37,820 bases of DNA, taken from an uncultured Porphyromonadaceae bacterium (lineage in GTDB: Bacteria > Bacteroidota > Bacteroidia > Bacteroidales > Muribaculaceae). How positions within the stretch are numbered: the first letter of the stretch is position 1; each line of letters starts with the position of its first letter. The translations under genes were made by a program, and so were the position numbers. Location of the stretch: contig CAMWXH010000018.1 in the NCBI GenBank assembly GCA_947178165.1, positions 1 to 37,820 on the forward strand, given 5' to 3'. A model generated the notes under the pieces. That model saw nothing but the letters and a program-made list of their open reading frames with translations. It did not search any database and was not told where the DNA came from. Of this stretch, positions 9,201 to 16,502 are shown piece after piece.

Positions 9201-9602
9201 CATGAATATGCGATCTATACCGACCGCCTACCCAATGGCACACACCAAGTCATCCTCAGTGCTTCGGATTTGGCAAACAATACGGTTCAGCGAGATTTTC
9301 AGTTTGATAAAGAGCCTCCGGCGCCCACGCTTTCACTCTCTTCCGACCGGAAAGCAGTGGTCGAGGAAATAGCATTCAGTATTGACCATCTCCCTTCCAC
9401 TCCGGTTATTCTCGTCATAACAGATTCTGACGGACGACCTGTACTTAAAAAGTCGCTTGAAGGCTCACATTTCAACTGGAATCTAAAGGATGAGGCCGGA
9501 AATAAAGTGTCACCTGGTCTTTATAAGGCATTGGTGAGATCAGCCGATGGCCACGCTCTTTTGGAATATTCTTCACACTTCTCTTTTGCCGTGATAGAAT
9601 AA
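6222..9602 (+). CDS. Second, divergent PorU-like C25-family surface protein
   Basis: The 1126-residue protein has a signal peptide (MKRFFFHNISWAFLAGL to about residue 28) and the same layout as the PorU at 1492: SSGHWVKVSVPETGIYEISY at the N-terminus, then LHRQHNGMRVAV and YNEFSGGIPDPMAYR, a C25 core, Ig-like regions and a CTD-like end with LKDEAGNKVSPGLYKALV. The catalytic His is kept in YFGHGTS (residue 644). The Cys is in ICACDLSD (676 or 678, the latter aligning with PorU). The flanking sequence differs strongly from canonical PorU: the TCEF and SxGE blocks are replaced, so specificity may differ. The start is the ATG 24 bases after the FAH-like gene, and the gene closes this block. It could be a second sortase or a specialised surface peptidase. 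Confidence 0.82.
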   Translation: MKRFFFHNISWAFLAGLCFLALTLSASASEKYPFTPNSRLSSGHWVKVSVPETGIYEISYQELREMGFTDPSKVGVYGKGGIALPMSFTDGENPLFSDDLQPVSVWHHDDKVFFYGRATEEIAFNPSSAQFERKSLNIYSLEGAYFLSDCDAPMLMAVGNKPDKATTSYYLGFDYIYHEADLHQNTTETGQLFWGEDLMANPSGFTWKLNLPLLDINAKAKLECKAYAADKTTGTMRYGVTQATSGNRSFNVRHPSPASGNKINPEFMHLTNPVISLAIPSTELDLYVKVDNPSGDFINLDYWVFTYGKLLPDFAVSPRPQERLAITAKGTKPGTMTVAQADKVEVFDITDPRNISLLAKEQTGEASQFYFNAPDRFREFIFCNLSKNQKKISGYEIIANSDLHALASQGADFLIITLPRYKDFADRLAELHRQHNGMRVAVATTPEVYNEFSGGIPDPMAYRAMMKMCYEASAGDLKNILLVGKAYGDFRSILSNNGQDDYLIAFQDNRVTSETHAANAMDFYGFADDFTYSSFQNNNMQVGVGILPFFSEEEAENYLRKVEKYLFDEDKASFAGEFLSIGGVGDNHTHDTQAKQLSEYWTSYANPGQNNEVLALDAMGETESKRKLMADLDKGKLLTSYFGHGTSFGINSTSDFFQTKDIPSLKNEKSGFMLICACDLSDTDHSKKGFGELVVTGTKFGMLGSVMATRTVWSGQNFELAKLFSTALYADPNKVTDKNNPTKKITMYRQTTPTIGEVFARAKTMSNYTNSLAYLYIGDPALTIPVPLRRISTDSPKEAAPGEIIRIKGTVLTSDSIHLRDTLPIDSYRLPKDAEYTGKVVVKLLSSAKEFLSNDYITNTKATGKQLYIPISDGPFAEYGAEVKGGEFDFQITIPKSAEICEGDTLRLCITSYDPRKDLAASGCTQLKILSRSEDAALDREAPTINIVYDAVADRVAISISDNSSLPADCLVAEIDGESVMPVLLNKSSDGGSHEYAIYTDRLPNGTHQVILSASDLANNTVQRDFQFDKEPPAPTLSLSSDRKAVVEEIAFSIDHLPSTPVILVITDSDGRPVLKKSLEGSHFNWNLKDEAGNKVSPGLYKALVRSADGHALLEYSSHFSFAVIE

Positions 9603-9650
9603 TTTGGCCATGTCATACTTTATGCCGCTTCCTGCAATTTAACCGCAAAT

Positions 9651-9690
9651 AGGAGTCCGTTCAATAAAAGGTTTGTTGAACGGACTCTTA
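9651..9690 (+). terminator. Hairpin after the second PorU-like gene
   Basis: GAGTCCGTTCAA at 9653-9664 pairs exactly with TTGAACGGACTC at 9676-9687, giving a 12-base-pair stem with an 11-base loop. It lies about 50 bases after the stop codon and before the PorV start. The T-rich run after it is interrupted (TTATGCAATATTTGAGTATTTTT), so it may be a terminator or a partial read-through element. Confidence 0.65.
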
Positions 9691-9775
9691 TGCAATATTT
9701 GAGTATTTTTTAAGTTATGTTTATATGCGACCGTCCGGTAAATCCCGACATAACAGAATCGGTCAGCTCCTGTTT

Positions 9776-11002
9776 ATGATGAAACGTAACCACATTATAT
9801 TTCTTTCTCTTCTTCTCACATTAATCCTATCCATTCCGGTATATGCTGAGAATGAAATCAAGGATAATGAATTTAACCCTGTCAATACAGGTGTGACCAC
9901 CCTGTCAATCGCTCCCGATGCGCGAGGCAGTTCGCTTGGAAATCTCGGAGCCGCGACCGACCCGGATATGAATAGCCAATTCTGGAATCCTTCGAAATAT
10001 GCTTTCGGATATTCCACCGGTGGCCTATCCCTGTCTTACACACCATGGCTACGTAAGATTGTCAACGATATCTTCCTTGCCAACCTTGCCGGTTACTGGA
10101 AAGTTGGCAGCGGTGATGACAAAGCCATTGGCGCTTCATTACGCTATTTCTCTCTTGGTGAAGTCACAACAGGCGGATATACCGACGATGGCTCTCCCAC
10201 AATGACTATCAACCCTTACGAGTTTGCCATAGATTTCAGTTACTCGATGAAGTTTTCCGAAAAATTCTCAGCGGGAGCTGTGGTGCGTTACATCCTTTCC
10301 GACCTCTCCTATAATGATACATCGACAGGCGAAAGCAATACGGCTGCATCGGCATTCTCTGTTGACGTTTCAGGATATTTTGTAACATATCCTATGATTG
10401 GACGAAACGAATGCCAGTTCTCATGGGGTTTCGACATCTCGAATATCGGTACGAAGGTGAGCTACGACCATGGCGCCAACAATGCTTTCCTTCCCACCAA
10501 CCTGCGATTGGGAACCAATTTCATGTTCCCCCTTGCCGATTACAACACACTCTCTTTCGGACTTGACCTCAACAAGCTCCTTGTGCCCACCAAGCCGCGT
10601 GCAAAGGATTACCAGATGGAAACAGCCGAAGGTCAAGCGGAATATCAAGAGGCTCTTGACAAATGGGAATCGATGTCAGGTGTATCCGGAATCTTCAAGA
10701 GCTTCACCGATGCTCCCGGCGGTTTCAAGGAGGAGCTTCAGGAAATAAATGTATCGGTAGGTGCGGAATATGCATACAACCAGCAGTTCTTCGCCCGTTT
10801 GGGATATAACTATGAACATCCTAATAAGGGAGGACGCTCTTATTTCGCATTCGGTGCAGGCTTCTCGCTAAATGTGGTTCAGCTTGATGCATCCTATATG
10901 CTTGCCACTGCTCAGAGTTCGCCACTCGACCAGACATTGCGTTTCACCCTCACTTTCGATATGGATGGTTTGCGCGACCTCCTCGGCAAACGTCGCCGCT
11001 AA
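9776..11002 (+). CDS. porV: Type IX secretion outer-membrane protein PorV (LptO)
   Basis: PorV is an outer-membrane beta-barrel that carries T9SS cargo from the translocon to the PorU sortase. The signature segment is clear: VTTLSIAPDARGSSLGNLG, then SQFWNPSKYAF, LSYTPWLRKIVNDIFLA and GYWKV, all typical of PorV. A signal peptide follows the double ATG at 9776/9779 (KRNHIIFLSLLLTLILSIPVYA). A start at 9725 would add an unlikely polar leader. The protein ends with an aromatic-rich barrel strand region (LRFTLTFDMDGLRDLL). Its position directly after the PorU genes and before ispF matches the porU-porV-ispF order I recall from Porphyromonas gingivalis. The reading frame is full length at about 408 residues and no defect is visible. 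Confidence 0.93.
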   Translation: MMKRNHIIFLSLLLTLILSIPVYAENEIKDNEFNPVNTGVTTLSIAPDARGSSLGNLGAATDPDMNSQFWNPSKYAFGYSTGGLSLSYTPWLRKIVNDIFLANLAGYWKVGSGDDKAIGASLRYFSLGEVTTGGYTDDGSPTMTINPYEFAIDFSYSMKFSEKFSAGAVVRYILSDLSYNDTSTGESNTAASAFSVDVSGYFVTYPMIGRNECQFSWGFDISNIGTKVSYDHGANNAFLPTNLRLGTNFMFPLADYNTLSFGLDLNKLLVPTKPRAKDYQMETAEGQAEYQEALDKWESMSGVSGIFKSFTDAPGGFKEELQEINVSVGAEYAYNQQFFARLGYNYEHPNKGGRSYFAFGAGFSLNVVQLDASYMLATAQSSPLDQTLRFTLTFDMDGLRDLLGKRRR

Positions 11003-11033
11003 GTCTTAACCTCTATTTTTGCTATATTCTGAT

Positions 11034-11510
11034 ATGTTTAGAATCGGACAAGGATATGATGTGCATCGTCTCTTGGAAGGCCGTGAACTTTGGCTTTGTG
11101 GAGTGAAGCTTGATCATGAATTAGGCTTGTTAGGACATAGCGATGCGGATGTGGCTATCCACTCACTTTGCGATGCCATTCTCGGTGCATTGGCTCTCGG
11201 CGACATAGGGAAGCATTTCCCTGACTCCGATCCGCGATACAAAGGAATTGACAGCAAGAAACTATTGGCCGAAGTTTGCTCACTCATGAGAGAGAAAGGT
11301 TATGAAATGGGTAATTGCGATCTCACGATATGTGCCGAAAGGCCAAAGTTGCGTCCCCATATCGAAACTATGCGTCAAACACTTGCAGAAGTTATCAACA
11401 CCCCTGTTGATAACATTTCAGTTAAGGCCACCACTACCGAGCGACTCGGATTCACCGGACGTATGGAAGGGATTTCCGCATACGCCGTCACCCTGCTTAT
11501 AAAGAAATGA
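11034..11510 (+). CDS. ispF: 2-C-methyl-D-erythritol 2,4-cyclodiphosphate synthase IspF
   Basis: IspF forms the cyclic diphosphate of the non-mevalonate isoprenoid pathway in the cytoplasm. The 158-residue protein starts at ATG 11034 with [13 protein letters not shown], whose Asp and His bind the catalytic zinc. The third zinc ligand is in [13 protein letters not shown]. The [17 protein letters not shown] motif, [13 protein letters not shown] and the [17 protein letters not shown] stretch are all standard for the family, and the length is normal. A start at TTG 11019 would give only a five-residue unconserved addition and is rejected. The gene lies 31 bases after porV and 15 bases before the CvpA gene, so co-transcription is likely. 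Confidence 0.97.
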   Translation: MFRIGQGYDVHRLLEGRELWLCGVKLDHELGLLGHSDADVAIHSLCDAILGALALGDIGKHFPDSDPRYKGIDSKKLLAEVCSLMREKGYEMGNCDLTICAERPKLRPHIETMRQTLAEVINTPVDNISVKATTTERLGFTGRMEGISAYAVTLLIKK

Positions 11511-11525
11511 ATCCGCATTGAACCG

Positions 11526-12077
11526 ATGACCGACCTGCTCTATCATCTCATTGTTATCGCGGTTTTAGCTTTCGGAACCATCAAAGGGTTTCGGCAACGT
11601 CTCACAACCCAAGTGCCAAGCTGCATCGGCATAGCATTCGGGGTAGTGTGCTCATATATTTTCCGCTTCCCGACCGAAGAGCTGGTGCGTTCATTTCTCA
11701 AGGCAGAGGCCACCGGAGTCGATGGTGAGTTTGTAATCAGCAATCTGGCATGCACACTGATCTTCATAATCTCCTACACCATCTTCTATCTCTGCACCTA
11801 CGTGCTCAAATTCTTTTTCAAGATGCTCGACACCGGGTTGCTTGATAACATTGCCGGCGCCATCTTCGGAGTTATGCGCGGAGCCCTTTACATTTCAATT
11901 GCCTATAATCTCTGGCTTTCCCTCTTCCCCGATTCGAGGTTACTGAAATATGCCATGCATGATGACGGGGATATAGTTCACGAAGTAATGCTCATCTCCC
12001 CCTTTATGCTCGGAAGCGAAAGCGTGGATGAACTTGCCCACAAAGTCCAGCTCGAACAAGCAAAGAGCATATCATAA
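11526..12077 (+). CDS. CvpA-family membrane protein
   Basis: The 183-residue protein has four hydrophobic segments (about residues 5-20, 33-50, 72-95 and 112-130), with the GxxKGFRQRL loop after the first and LDNIAGAIFGVMRGAL before the last, which is the CvpA (colicin V production) pattern. CvpA proteins are inner-membrane and are linked to envelope stress and purine-related phenotypes, but their molecular role is not settled. The C-terminal tail of about 50 residues is soluble. It follows ispF by 15 bases. In several Bacteroidales I recall a CvpA gene directly before sufB; here sufC follows instead, after a 170-base gap. Confidence 0.85.
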   Translation: MTDLLYHLIVIAVLAFGTIKGFRQRLTTQVPSCIGIAFGVVCSYIFRFPTEELVRSFLKAEATGVDGEFVISNLACTLIFIISYTIFYLCTYVLKFFFKMLDTGLLDNIAGAIFGVMRGALYISIAYNLWLSLFPDSRLLKYAMHDDGDIVHEVMLISPFMLGSESVDELAHKVQLEQAKSIS

Positions 12078-12151
12078 CGATTGAATCCCTATCAAAAAAA
12101 TGTTAATGAATTACTCCTAATTACCCTTTTTCCGACAAAATGCAGACCTTA

Positions 12152-12186
12152 TTTGTTTATACTTTGTAAATTTATCTGTAAATTTG
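12152..12186 (+). promoter_or_regulatory. Candidate promoter of the suf genes
   Basis: TAAATTTG at 12179-12186 matches the Bacteroidota -7 box TAnnTTTG exactly. TTTG at 12152-12155 could be the -33 box, although the 23-base spacing is longer than usual. Transcription would begin about 50 bases before the sufC ATG. The rest of the 170-base gap is AT-rich, with no recognisable coding remnant and only a five-pair hairpin (CAGGA/TCCTG) near 12192. Confidence 0.4.
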
Positions 12187-12247
12187 CATTACAGGAATGG
12201 CATCCTGGGGCAGATTAATTTGAAACATACTAAGTTATAGACAATAT

Positions 12248-13006
12248 ATGTTAAAAGTCAACGACTTACACGCAGAAATAAATGGCAAGGAGATTCTGAA
12301 GGGAATCAACCTTGAAGTTAAGCCCGGTGAGGTTCACGCAATCATGGGTCCCAACGGCTCGGGGAAATCAACCCTCTCTATGGTGCTGGCCGGCAATCCG
12401 GCTTACACTCCCACTGGAGGTAATGTGGAATTTTATGGCAAGGATCTTCTTGCCATGCCTCCTGAAGTAAGGAGCCATGAAGGATTGTTCCTTGGCTTTC
12501 AGTATCCGGTGGAGATTCCCGGAGTGTCGATGGTGAACTTTATGCGTGCCGCCGTGAATGCCAAGCGAGCTTATTTCAATGAACCCCCAATGTCGGCCAC
12601 AGATTTCCTGAAGATGATGCGCGAGAAACGCGCTGTGGTTGAACTTGACAATAAACTGGCTTCACGCTCAGTCAATGAAGGTTTTTCAGGCGGAGAAAAA
12701 AAACGTAACGAAATTTTCCAGATGGCAGTTCTCGAACCCAAGCTATCAATCCTTGATGAAACTGATTCGGGTCTCGATATCGATGCCCTCCGCATTGTGG
12801 CTGAAGGGGTGAACAAGCTTAAGACCGAGAACAATGCAACTATAGTCATCACTCATTATCAACGTCTTCTCGATTACATCAAGCCTGATTTCGTGCATAT
12901 CCTTTATAAGGGAAAAATTGTAATGACAGGAGGTCCCGAATTGGCGCTCGAGCTTGAGGAGCGAGGATATGACTGGATTAAGGAACAGGTCGATAAGGAG
13001 GGGTGA
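12248..13006 (+). CDS. sufC: Fe-S cluster assembly ATPase SufC
   Basis: SufC is the soluble ABC-type ATPase of the SufBCD scaffold that builds iron-sulfur clusters. The 252-residue protein shows Walker [10 protein letters not shown] at about residues 35-43, the ABC signature [10 protein letters not shown], Walker [13 protein letters not shown] and the switch His in [12 protein letters not shown]. Motif spacing and length are typical. The start is ATG 12248 with [20 protein letters not shown]. It leads a three-gene unit with sufD four bases downstream and sufS after that. The usual partner sufB is not upstream in this window. Confidence 0.96.
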   Translation: MLKVNDLHAEINGKEILKGINLEVKPGEVHAIMGPNGSGKSTLSMVLAGNPAYTPTGGNVEFYGKDLLAMPPEVRSHEGLFLGFQYPVEIPGVSMVNFMRAAVNAKRAYFNEPPMSATDFLKMMREKRAVVELDNKLASRSVNEGFSGGEKKRNEIFQMAVLEPKLSILDETDSGLDIDALRIVAEGVNKLKTENNATIVITHYQRLLDYIKPDFVHILYKGKIVMTGGPELALELEERGYDWIKEQVDKEG

Positions 13007-13010
13007 GACT

Positions 13011-14360
13011 ATGAACGCACTTACACAATATCTTGACCTCTTCCGCCAACATCGCGATCTCCTCGACTCTCATAGCGCCGAGGCTATCAATAGTCACCGC
13101 GAAGACGCTTTCAAGGTTCTGGAAAATGCCACCCTCCCCAAAGCGGGAAGCGATAATTATGAAAACACCGACCTTGAGGCAATGCTTGCACCCGACTATG
13201 GGTTGAATTTAGCCAAGCTCGATATCGATGTGAACCCCTCCGCAACATTCCATTGCGATGTGCCGCGGATTTCATCTAACCCCTTTTTGGTAGTCAACGA
13301 CTCCTTCGCCTCATCACCAAAGTCTTTCAACGGCCTGCCGGAAGGTATTGAAGTTGGAAGCCTGAAGGAATTTGCAATCAGAGAGCCGGAAACTTTCAAC
13401 AAATTTTATGGGAAAGCAGCCGACTTGAAGAATCCGATGGTAGCCCTTGACACCCTCTTAGTGCAAGACGGCTTCTATCTCCGCGTGAAGAAAGGGGTGA
13501 AAATAGAGAAACCTCTCCAGCTTGTCAACATTCTTCAGAACGGTATGCCACTTATGGCAATCCGCCGTATGCTTATCATAATCGAGGAGGAAGCCGAAGC
13601 CTCTCTTCTCGTATGCGATCATACCCAGAATCCGGAAATTGATTTCCTTACGTTAGAGACTGTTGAGTTATTCGTGGCTGAGAATGCTTCGTTCGATTTC
13701 TATAATTTAGAGGAATCGACTGCCAAGACCAACAGGATTTCCACACTGTATCTTTCACAGAAAGCTGACAGCAGGGTGGTGATCGACGGCATCACCCTCT
13801 ACAATGGTGTCACCCGAAATGAATATTTCTGCCGCTTCGAAGGTGAGAACGCCTCTCTGCGACTCCTGGGAATGGGTATAGAGGATGAGCATCGTTCCCT
13901 ATCTACCTACAGCAGGATAGATCACGCAGTGGCTCGCTGCCATTCCGACGAACTATTCAAATATTCCGTTGACGATAACGCACGTGGAGCTTTCACCGGA
14001 CGCATTTATGTGGCAGAGGGTGCTGTCAAGACAGAGGCGTATCAGTCTAACCGAAACCTTGTAGGCACCGATACGGCAAGGATGGAGAGCCGGCCGGAAT
14101 TGGAAATATATAACGATGACGTGAAATGTTCTCACGGTTCGGCAACAGGACAGCTCGACCAGCTTCAGATGTTCTATATGCGCACACGCGGTCTTGACGA
14201 GCAAACCGCACGCCTTCTGCTTAAGCAAGCTTTTATGGCCGACATAATCGATGGCGTGAGAGTGGAGGCACTACGCGACAGGCTTCATCTCCTTGTGGAA
14301 CGCCGTTTTGCCGGAGCCTCATCTGCTTGCGCTTCGTGTGCCGGATGTAATAAAGAATAA
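13011..14360 (+). CDS. sufD: Fe-S cluster assembly protein SufD
   Basis: This beta-helix protein of about 449 residues belongs to the SufBD family. SufD is a better fit than SufB because of the N-terminal helical part (MNALTQYLDLFRQHRDLLD...), the lack of the SufB opening, and the C-terminal core with NLVGTDTARMESRPELEIYNDDVKCSHGSATGQLD. The nearly invariant Cys and His of that block are present. The tail ends in CASCAGCNKE, a closely spaced cysteine cluster that may bind a metal. The ATG at 13011 lies four bases after sufC; an in-frame upstream start at 12954 would overlap sufC and is rejected. It is expected to act with SufC and SufB, and SufB must be encoded elsewhere. Confidence 0.93.
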   Translation: MNALTQYLDLFRQHRDLLDSHSAEAINSHREDAFKVLENATLPKAGSDNYENTDLEAMLAPDYGLNLAKLDIDVNPSATFHCDVPRISSNPFLVVNDSFASSPKSFNGLPEGIEVGSLKEFAIREPETFNKFYGKAADLKNPMVALDTLLVQDGFYLRVKKGVKIEKPLQLVNILQNGMPLMAIRRMLIIIEEEAEASLLVCDHTQNPEIDFLTLETVELFVAENASFDFYNLEESTAKTNRISTLYLSQKADSRVVIDGITLYNGVTRNEYFCRFEGENASLRLLGMGIEDEHRSLSTYSRIDHAVARCHSDELFKYSVDDNARGAFTGRIYVAEGAVKTEAYQSNRNLVGTDTARMESRPELEIYNDDVKCSHGSATGQLDQLQMFYMRTRGLDEQTARLLLKQAFMADIIDGVRVEALRDRLHLLVERRFAGASSACASCAGCNKE

Positions 14361-15583
14361 TGATGGCAGGATTTGATGTAGAAAAGATAAGATTGCAGTT
14401 CCCTATCCTCTCGCGCCAAGTGGGAGGAAAGGGATTGATATATCTCGATAATACAGCCACGTCGCAGACTCCTGTTTCGGTTGTTAACGAGATTGATTAT
14501 CTATATGAAAACACTAAAGCCAATGTGCATCGAGGGGTTCATACCCTTTCGCAGGAAGCCACCGACCGGCAGGAACATACGCGTCGCCGCGTGCAGGGAT
14601 GGATCAACGCTCAAAGCTTCGAGGAGATAATATTCACCCGTGGCACCACGGAAGCCATCAATCTTGTGGCTTCCTCTTATGGAGACCGATTCAAGGATGG
14701 CGATGAGGTGATACTTACCGTAATGGAGCATCACGCCAATATTGTGCCCTGGCAATTGCTACAGAGGCGCAAAGATATAAAGATTCGCGTGGTGAATATA
14801 AACGACCGCGGAGAACTCGACCTGGATCAATATCGCTCCCTCTTCAATTCACGCACCGTGTTTGCCTCCTTTGCTCATATAAGCAATGTGCTCGGCACAG
14901 TGAATCCTGTGAAAGAGATGACCGAGATAGCCCATTCACACGGTGTGCCAGTATTAGTTGACGGCGCGCAGGCTTCTCCTCATCTCAGGCCTGATGTGCA
15001 GGAGATAGGTTGCGACTTCTATGTTTTCTCCTCGCATAAGATGTATGGCCCGACGGGCGTCGGAGTGCTTTACGGACGCAAAGAGCTTCTCGAATCGATG
15101 CCTCCATATCAGGGAGGAGGCGAGATGATAAAGCACGTTTCTTTTGAACACACCACATTTGCCGACCTTCCATTCAAATTTGAGGCCGGAACGCCCGACT
15201 TCATTGGAATCGCCGCTTTTGCCAAAGCAATAGATTTCATTGAGGAAACCGGTATTGACAATATACGTCTCCATGAAGAGGAACTTCTTCGCTACACTAC
15301 TGATCAACTCCTCCATATTCCCGGAATAAAGATATATGGCACGGCACCGCATAAGGCGGCCGTAATCTCTTTCAACGTAGGTGACGCACATAATTATGAT
15401 GTCGGTTTCCTTCTGGATAAAATGGGAGTGGCTGTCCGCACAGGTCATCATTGCGCCCAGCCCTTGATGGAACGCCTTGGAGTACCGGGCACAGTCCGAG
15501 CCTCCTTCGCGGTTTACAACACTTTCGAAGAGGCCGACCGATTCATCGATGCCTTAAAACGAGTGGTGCCAATGCTGATGTAA
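14360..15583 (+). CDS. sufS: Cysteine desulfurase SufS
   Basis: SufS is the pyridoxal-phosphate enzyme that takes sulfur from cysteine and passes it as a persulfide to the Suf scaffold. The 407-residue protein carries the PLP lysine in FSSHKMYGPTG (Lys227), the His in TVMEHHANIVPW that stacks on PLP, the Asp in LVDGAQASPH, and the persulfide cysteine in VRTGHHCAQPLM (Cys365). The adjacent conserved phrase FTRGTTEAINLVA is also present. Starts at ATG 14360 and ATG 14363 are possible; 14360 overlaps the sufD stop by one base, which fits coupling. A SufE or SufU partner is not present nearby. Confidence 0.96.
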   Translation: MMAGFDVEKIRLQFPILSRQVGGKGLIYLDNTATSQTPVSVVNEIDYLYENTKANVHRGVHTLSQEATDRQEHTRRRVQGWINAQSFEEIIFTRGTTEAINLVASSYGDRFKDGDEVILTVMEHHANIVPWQLLQRRKDIKIRVVNINDRGELDLDQYRSLFNSRTVFASFAHISNVLGTVNPVKEMTEIAHSHGVPVLVDGAQASPHLRPDVQEIGCDFYVFSSHKMYGPTGVGVLYGRKELLESMPPYQGGGEMIKHVSFEHTTFADLPFKFEAGTPDFIGIAAFAKAIDFIEETGIDNIRLHEEELLRYTTDQLLHIPGIKIYGTAPHKAAVISFNVGDAHNYDVGFLLDKMGVAVRTGHHCAQPLMERLGVPGTVRASFAVYNTFEEADRFIDALKRVVPMLM

Positions 15584-15607
15584 CAACGTAACACCCGAAA
15601 TCGCATA

Positions 15608-15675
15608 ATGAAGCGGTGCAGAAACTATGAGTCACAAAATTTCTCATATTTTTTGCACCGCTTCATATCTTTTTG
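15608..15675 (+). terminator. Terminator after sufS
   Basis: ATGAAGCGGTGCA at 15608-15620 pairs exactly with TGCACCGCTTCAT at 15654-15666. The inner bases TATGAG and CTCATA can extend the structure. The right arm is followed by ATCTTTTT, giving a terminator-like U run on the plus strand. It lies 25 bases after the sufS stop and separates the suf unit from the Crp/Fnr gene. Confidence 0.85.
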
Positions 15676-15709
15676 ATTTAGGTTAAGAGAATTAAAGGGT
15701 ATCGTCTTG

Positions 15710-15717
15710 TATATTTG
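15710..15717 (+). promoter_or_regulatory. Candidate -7 box of the Crp/Fnr gene
   Basis: TATATTTG matches the Bacteroidota -7 consensus TAnnTTTG exactly and lies 83 bases before the ATG at 15801. No good -33 TTTG box is at the expected distance. It is a low to moderate confidence site. Confidence 0.35.
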
Positions 15718-15800
15718 TTGCAGAATAATGAAGTTGTTTAAAATAATTTACAAGTGTTAGAGAAAAGAAAGTTTTAATAATTCCAAAGAATGAATCGCCT

Positions 15801-16415
15801 ATGGATTTAAAGAAAGCATTAAGGATGGTGCATCCTATTAGTGATGATGCAATCGAGGAACTGAAGGCATTGCTTGTTCCGTTCAATGTGGAAAAAGGTG
15901 GACAACTCATTGCACAAGGGGTTGTGGCACGCGATTTGTTCATAATTTTAGAAGGATCGTTGCGCTGTTACACTCTTGTTGACGGCATTGAATACACCCG
16001 CTGGTTTGCAACCCCTGGAGATGTAGTCACCTCGATGTTCTCCTATTGCCACAATCTTCCGGCATCCTCCACCATAGCCGCACTATCCAATGCCCACGGA
16101 TATTCAATACGGATTGAAGATGTCAAACGGCTTATCTCAACAAACAGCGAGTGGGCGCAATGGAGCATAAAATATATAATGGAAGGGCTATTCATTCTTG
16201 AACGCAGGCAAACCCTTCTGGGCTACGGCGATGCCCAAAGCCGTTATCTCAATTTTCTCAGGGCGCGTTCCGTTGAAACTGTAAACAATATACCCTTGCA
16301 ATATATCGCTTCATACTTAGGGATGACCCCCCAGACACTCAGCAGGGTTCGGAGAAGGATAGCCAGAGATCCAAACTTATGCAACGGTGAAGAGTTCCCT
16401 GAAACAGACTTATAA
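15801..16415 (+). CDS. Crp/Fnr-family transcriptional regulator
   Basis: The 204-residue protein has an N-terminal cyclic-nucleotide-binding-type beta roll (about residues 20-125, with KGGQLIAQGVVARDLFIILEG and the arm WFATPGDVVTSM) and a C-terminal helix-turn-helix (about 165-195, IPLQYIASYLGMTPQTLSRVRRRI). No Fnr-type cysteine cluster is visible at the N-terminus, and the phosphate-binding arginine motif of cAMP-binding Crp is not evident, so the signal is unknown. This style is frequent among Bacteroidota regulators of metabolism and stress. It is a single-gene unit flanked by hairpins on both sides and converges with the minus-strand secreted-protein operon. Its targets cannot be read from this window. 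Confidence 0.88.
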   Translation: MDLKKALRMVHPISDDAIEELKALLVPFNVEKGGQLIAQGVVARDLFIILEGSLRCYTLVDGIEYTRWFATPGDVVTSMFSYCHNLPASSTIAALSNAHGYSIRIEDVKRLISTNSEWAQWSIKYIMEGLFILERRQTLLGYGDAQSRYLNFLRARSVETVNNIPLQYIASYLGMTPQTLSRVRRRIARDPNLCNGEEFPETDL

Positions 16416-16442
16416 AATTCTCATTATCCATAAACGTAGAAA

Positions 16443-16478
16443 AGAGAGACACCCTATGAGGATGCCTCTCTTCTGTTT
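16443..16478. terminator. Bidirectional hairpin between converging genes
   Basis: AGAGAGACACCC at 16443-16454 pairs with GGATGCCTCTCT at 16460-16471 with two mismatches and a five-base loop. T-rich runs follow on the plus side (TCTGTTTTC), and the minus side reads CTCTCTTTTCT. It fits as a shared terminator for the Crp/Fnr gene and the minus-strand gene ending at 16503. Confidence 0.55.
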
Positions 16479-16502
16479 TCATATTGGATAGGGCAGCAAG
16501 AC

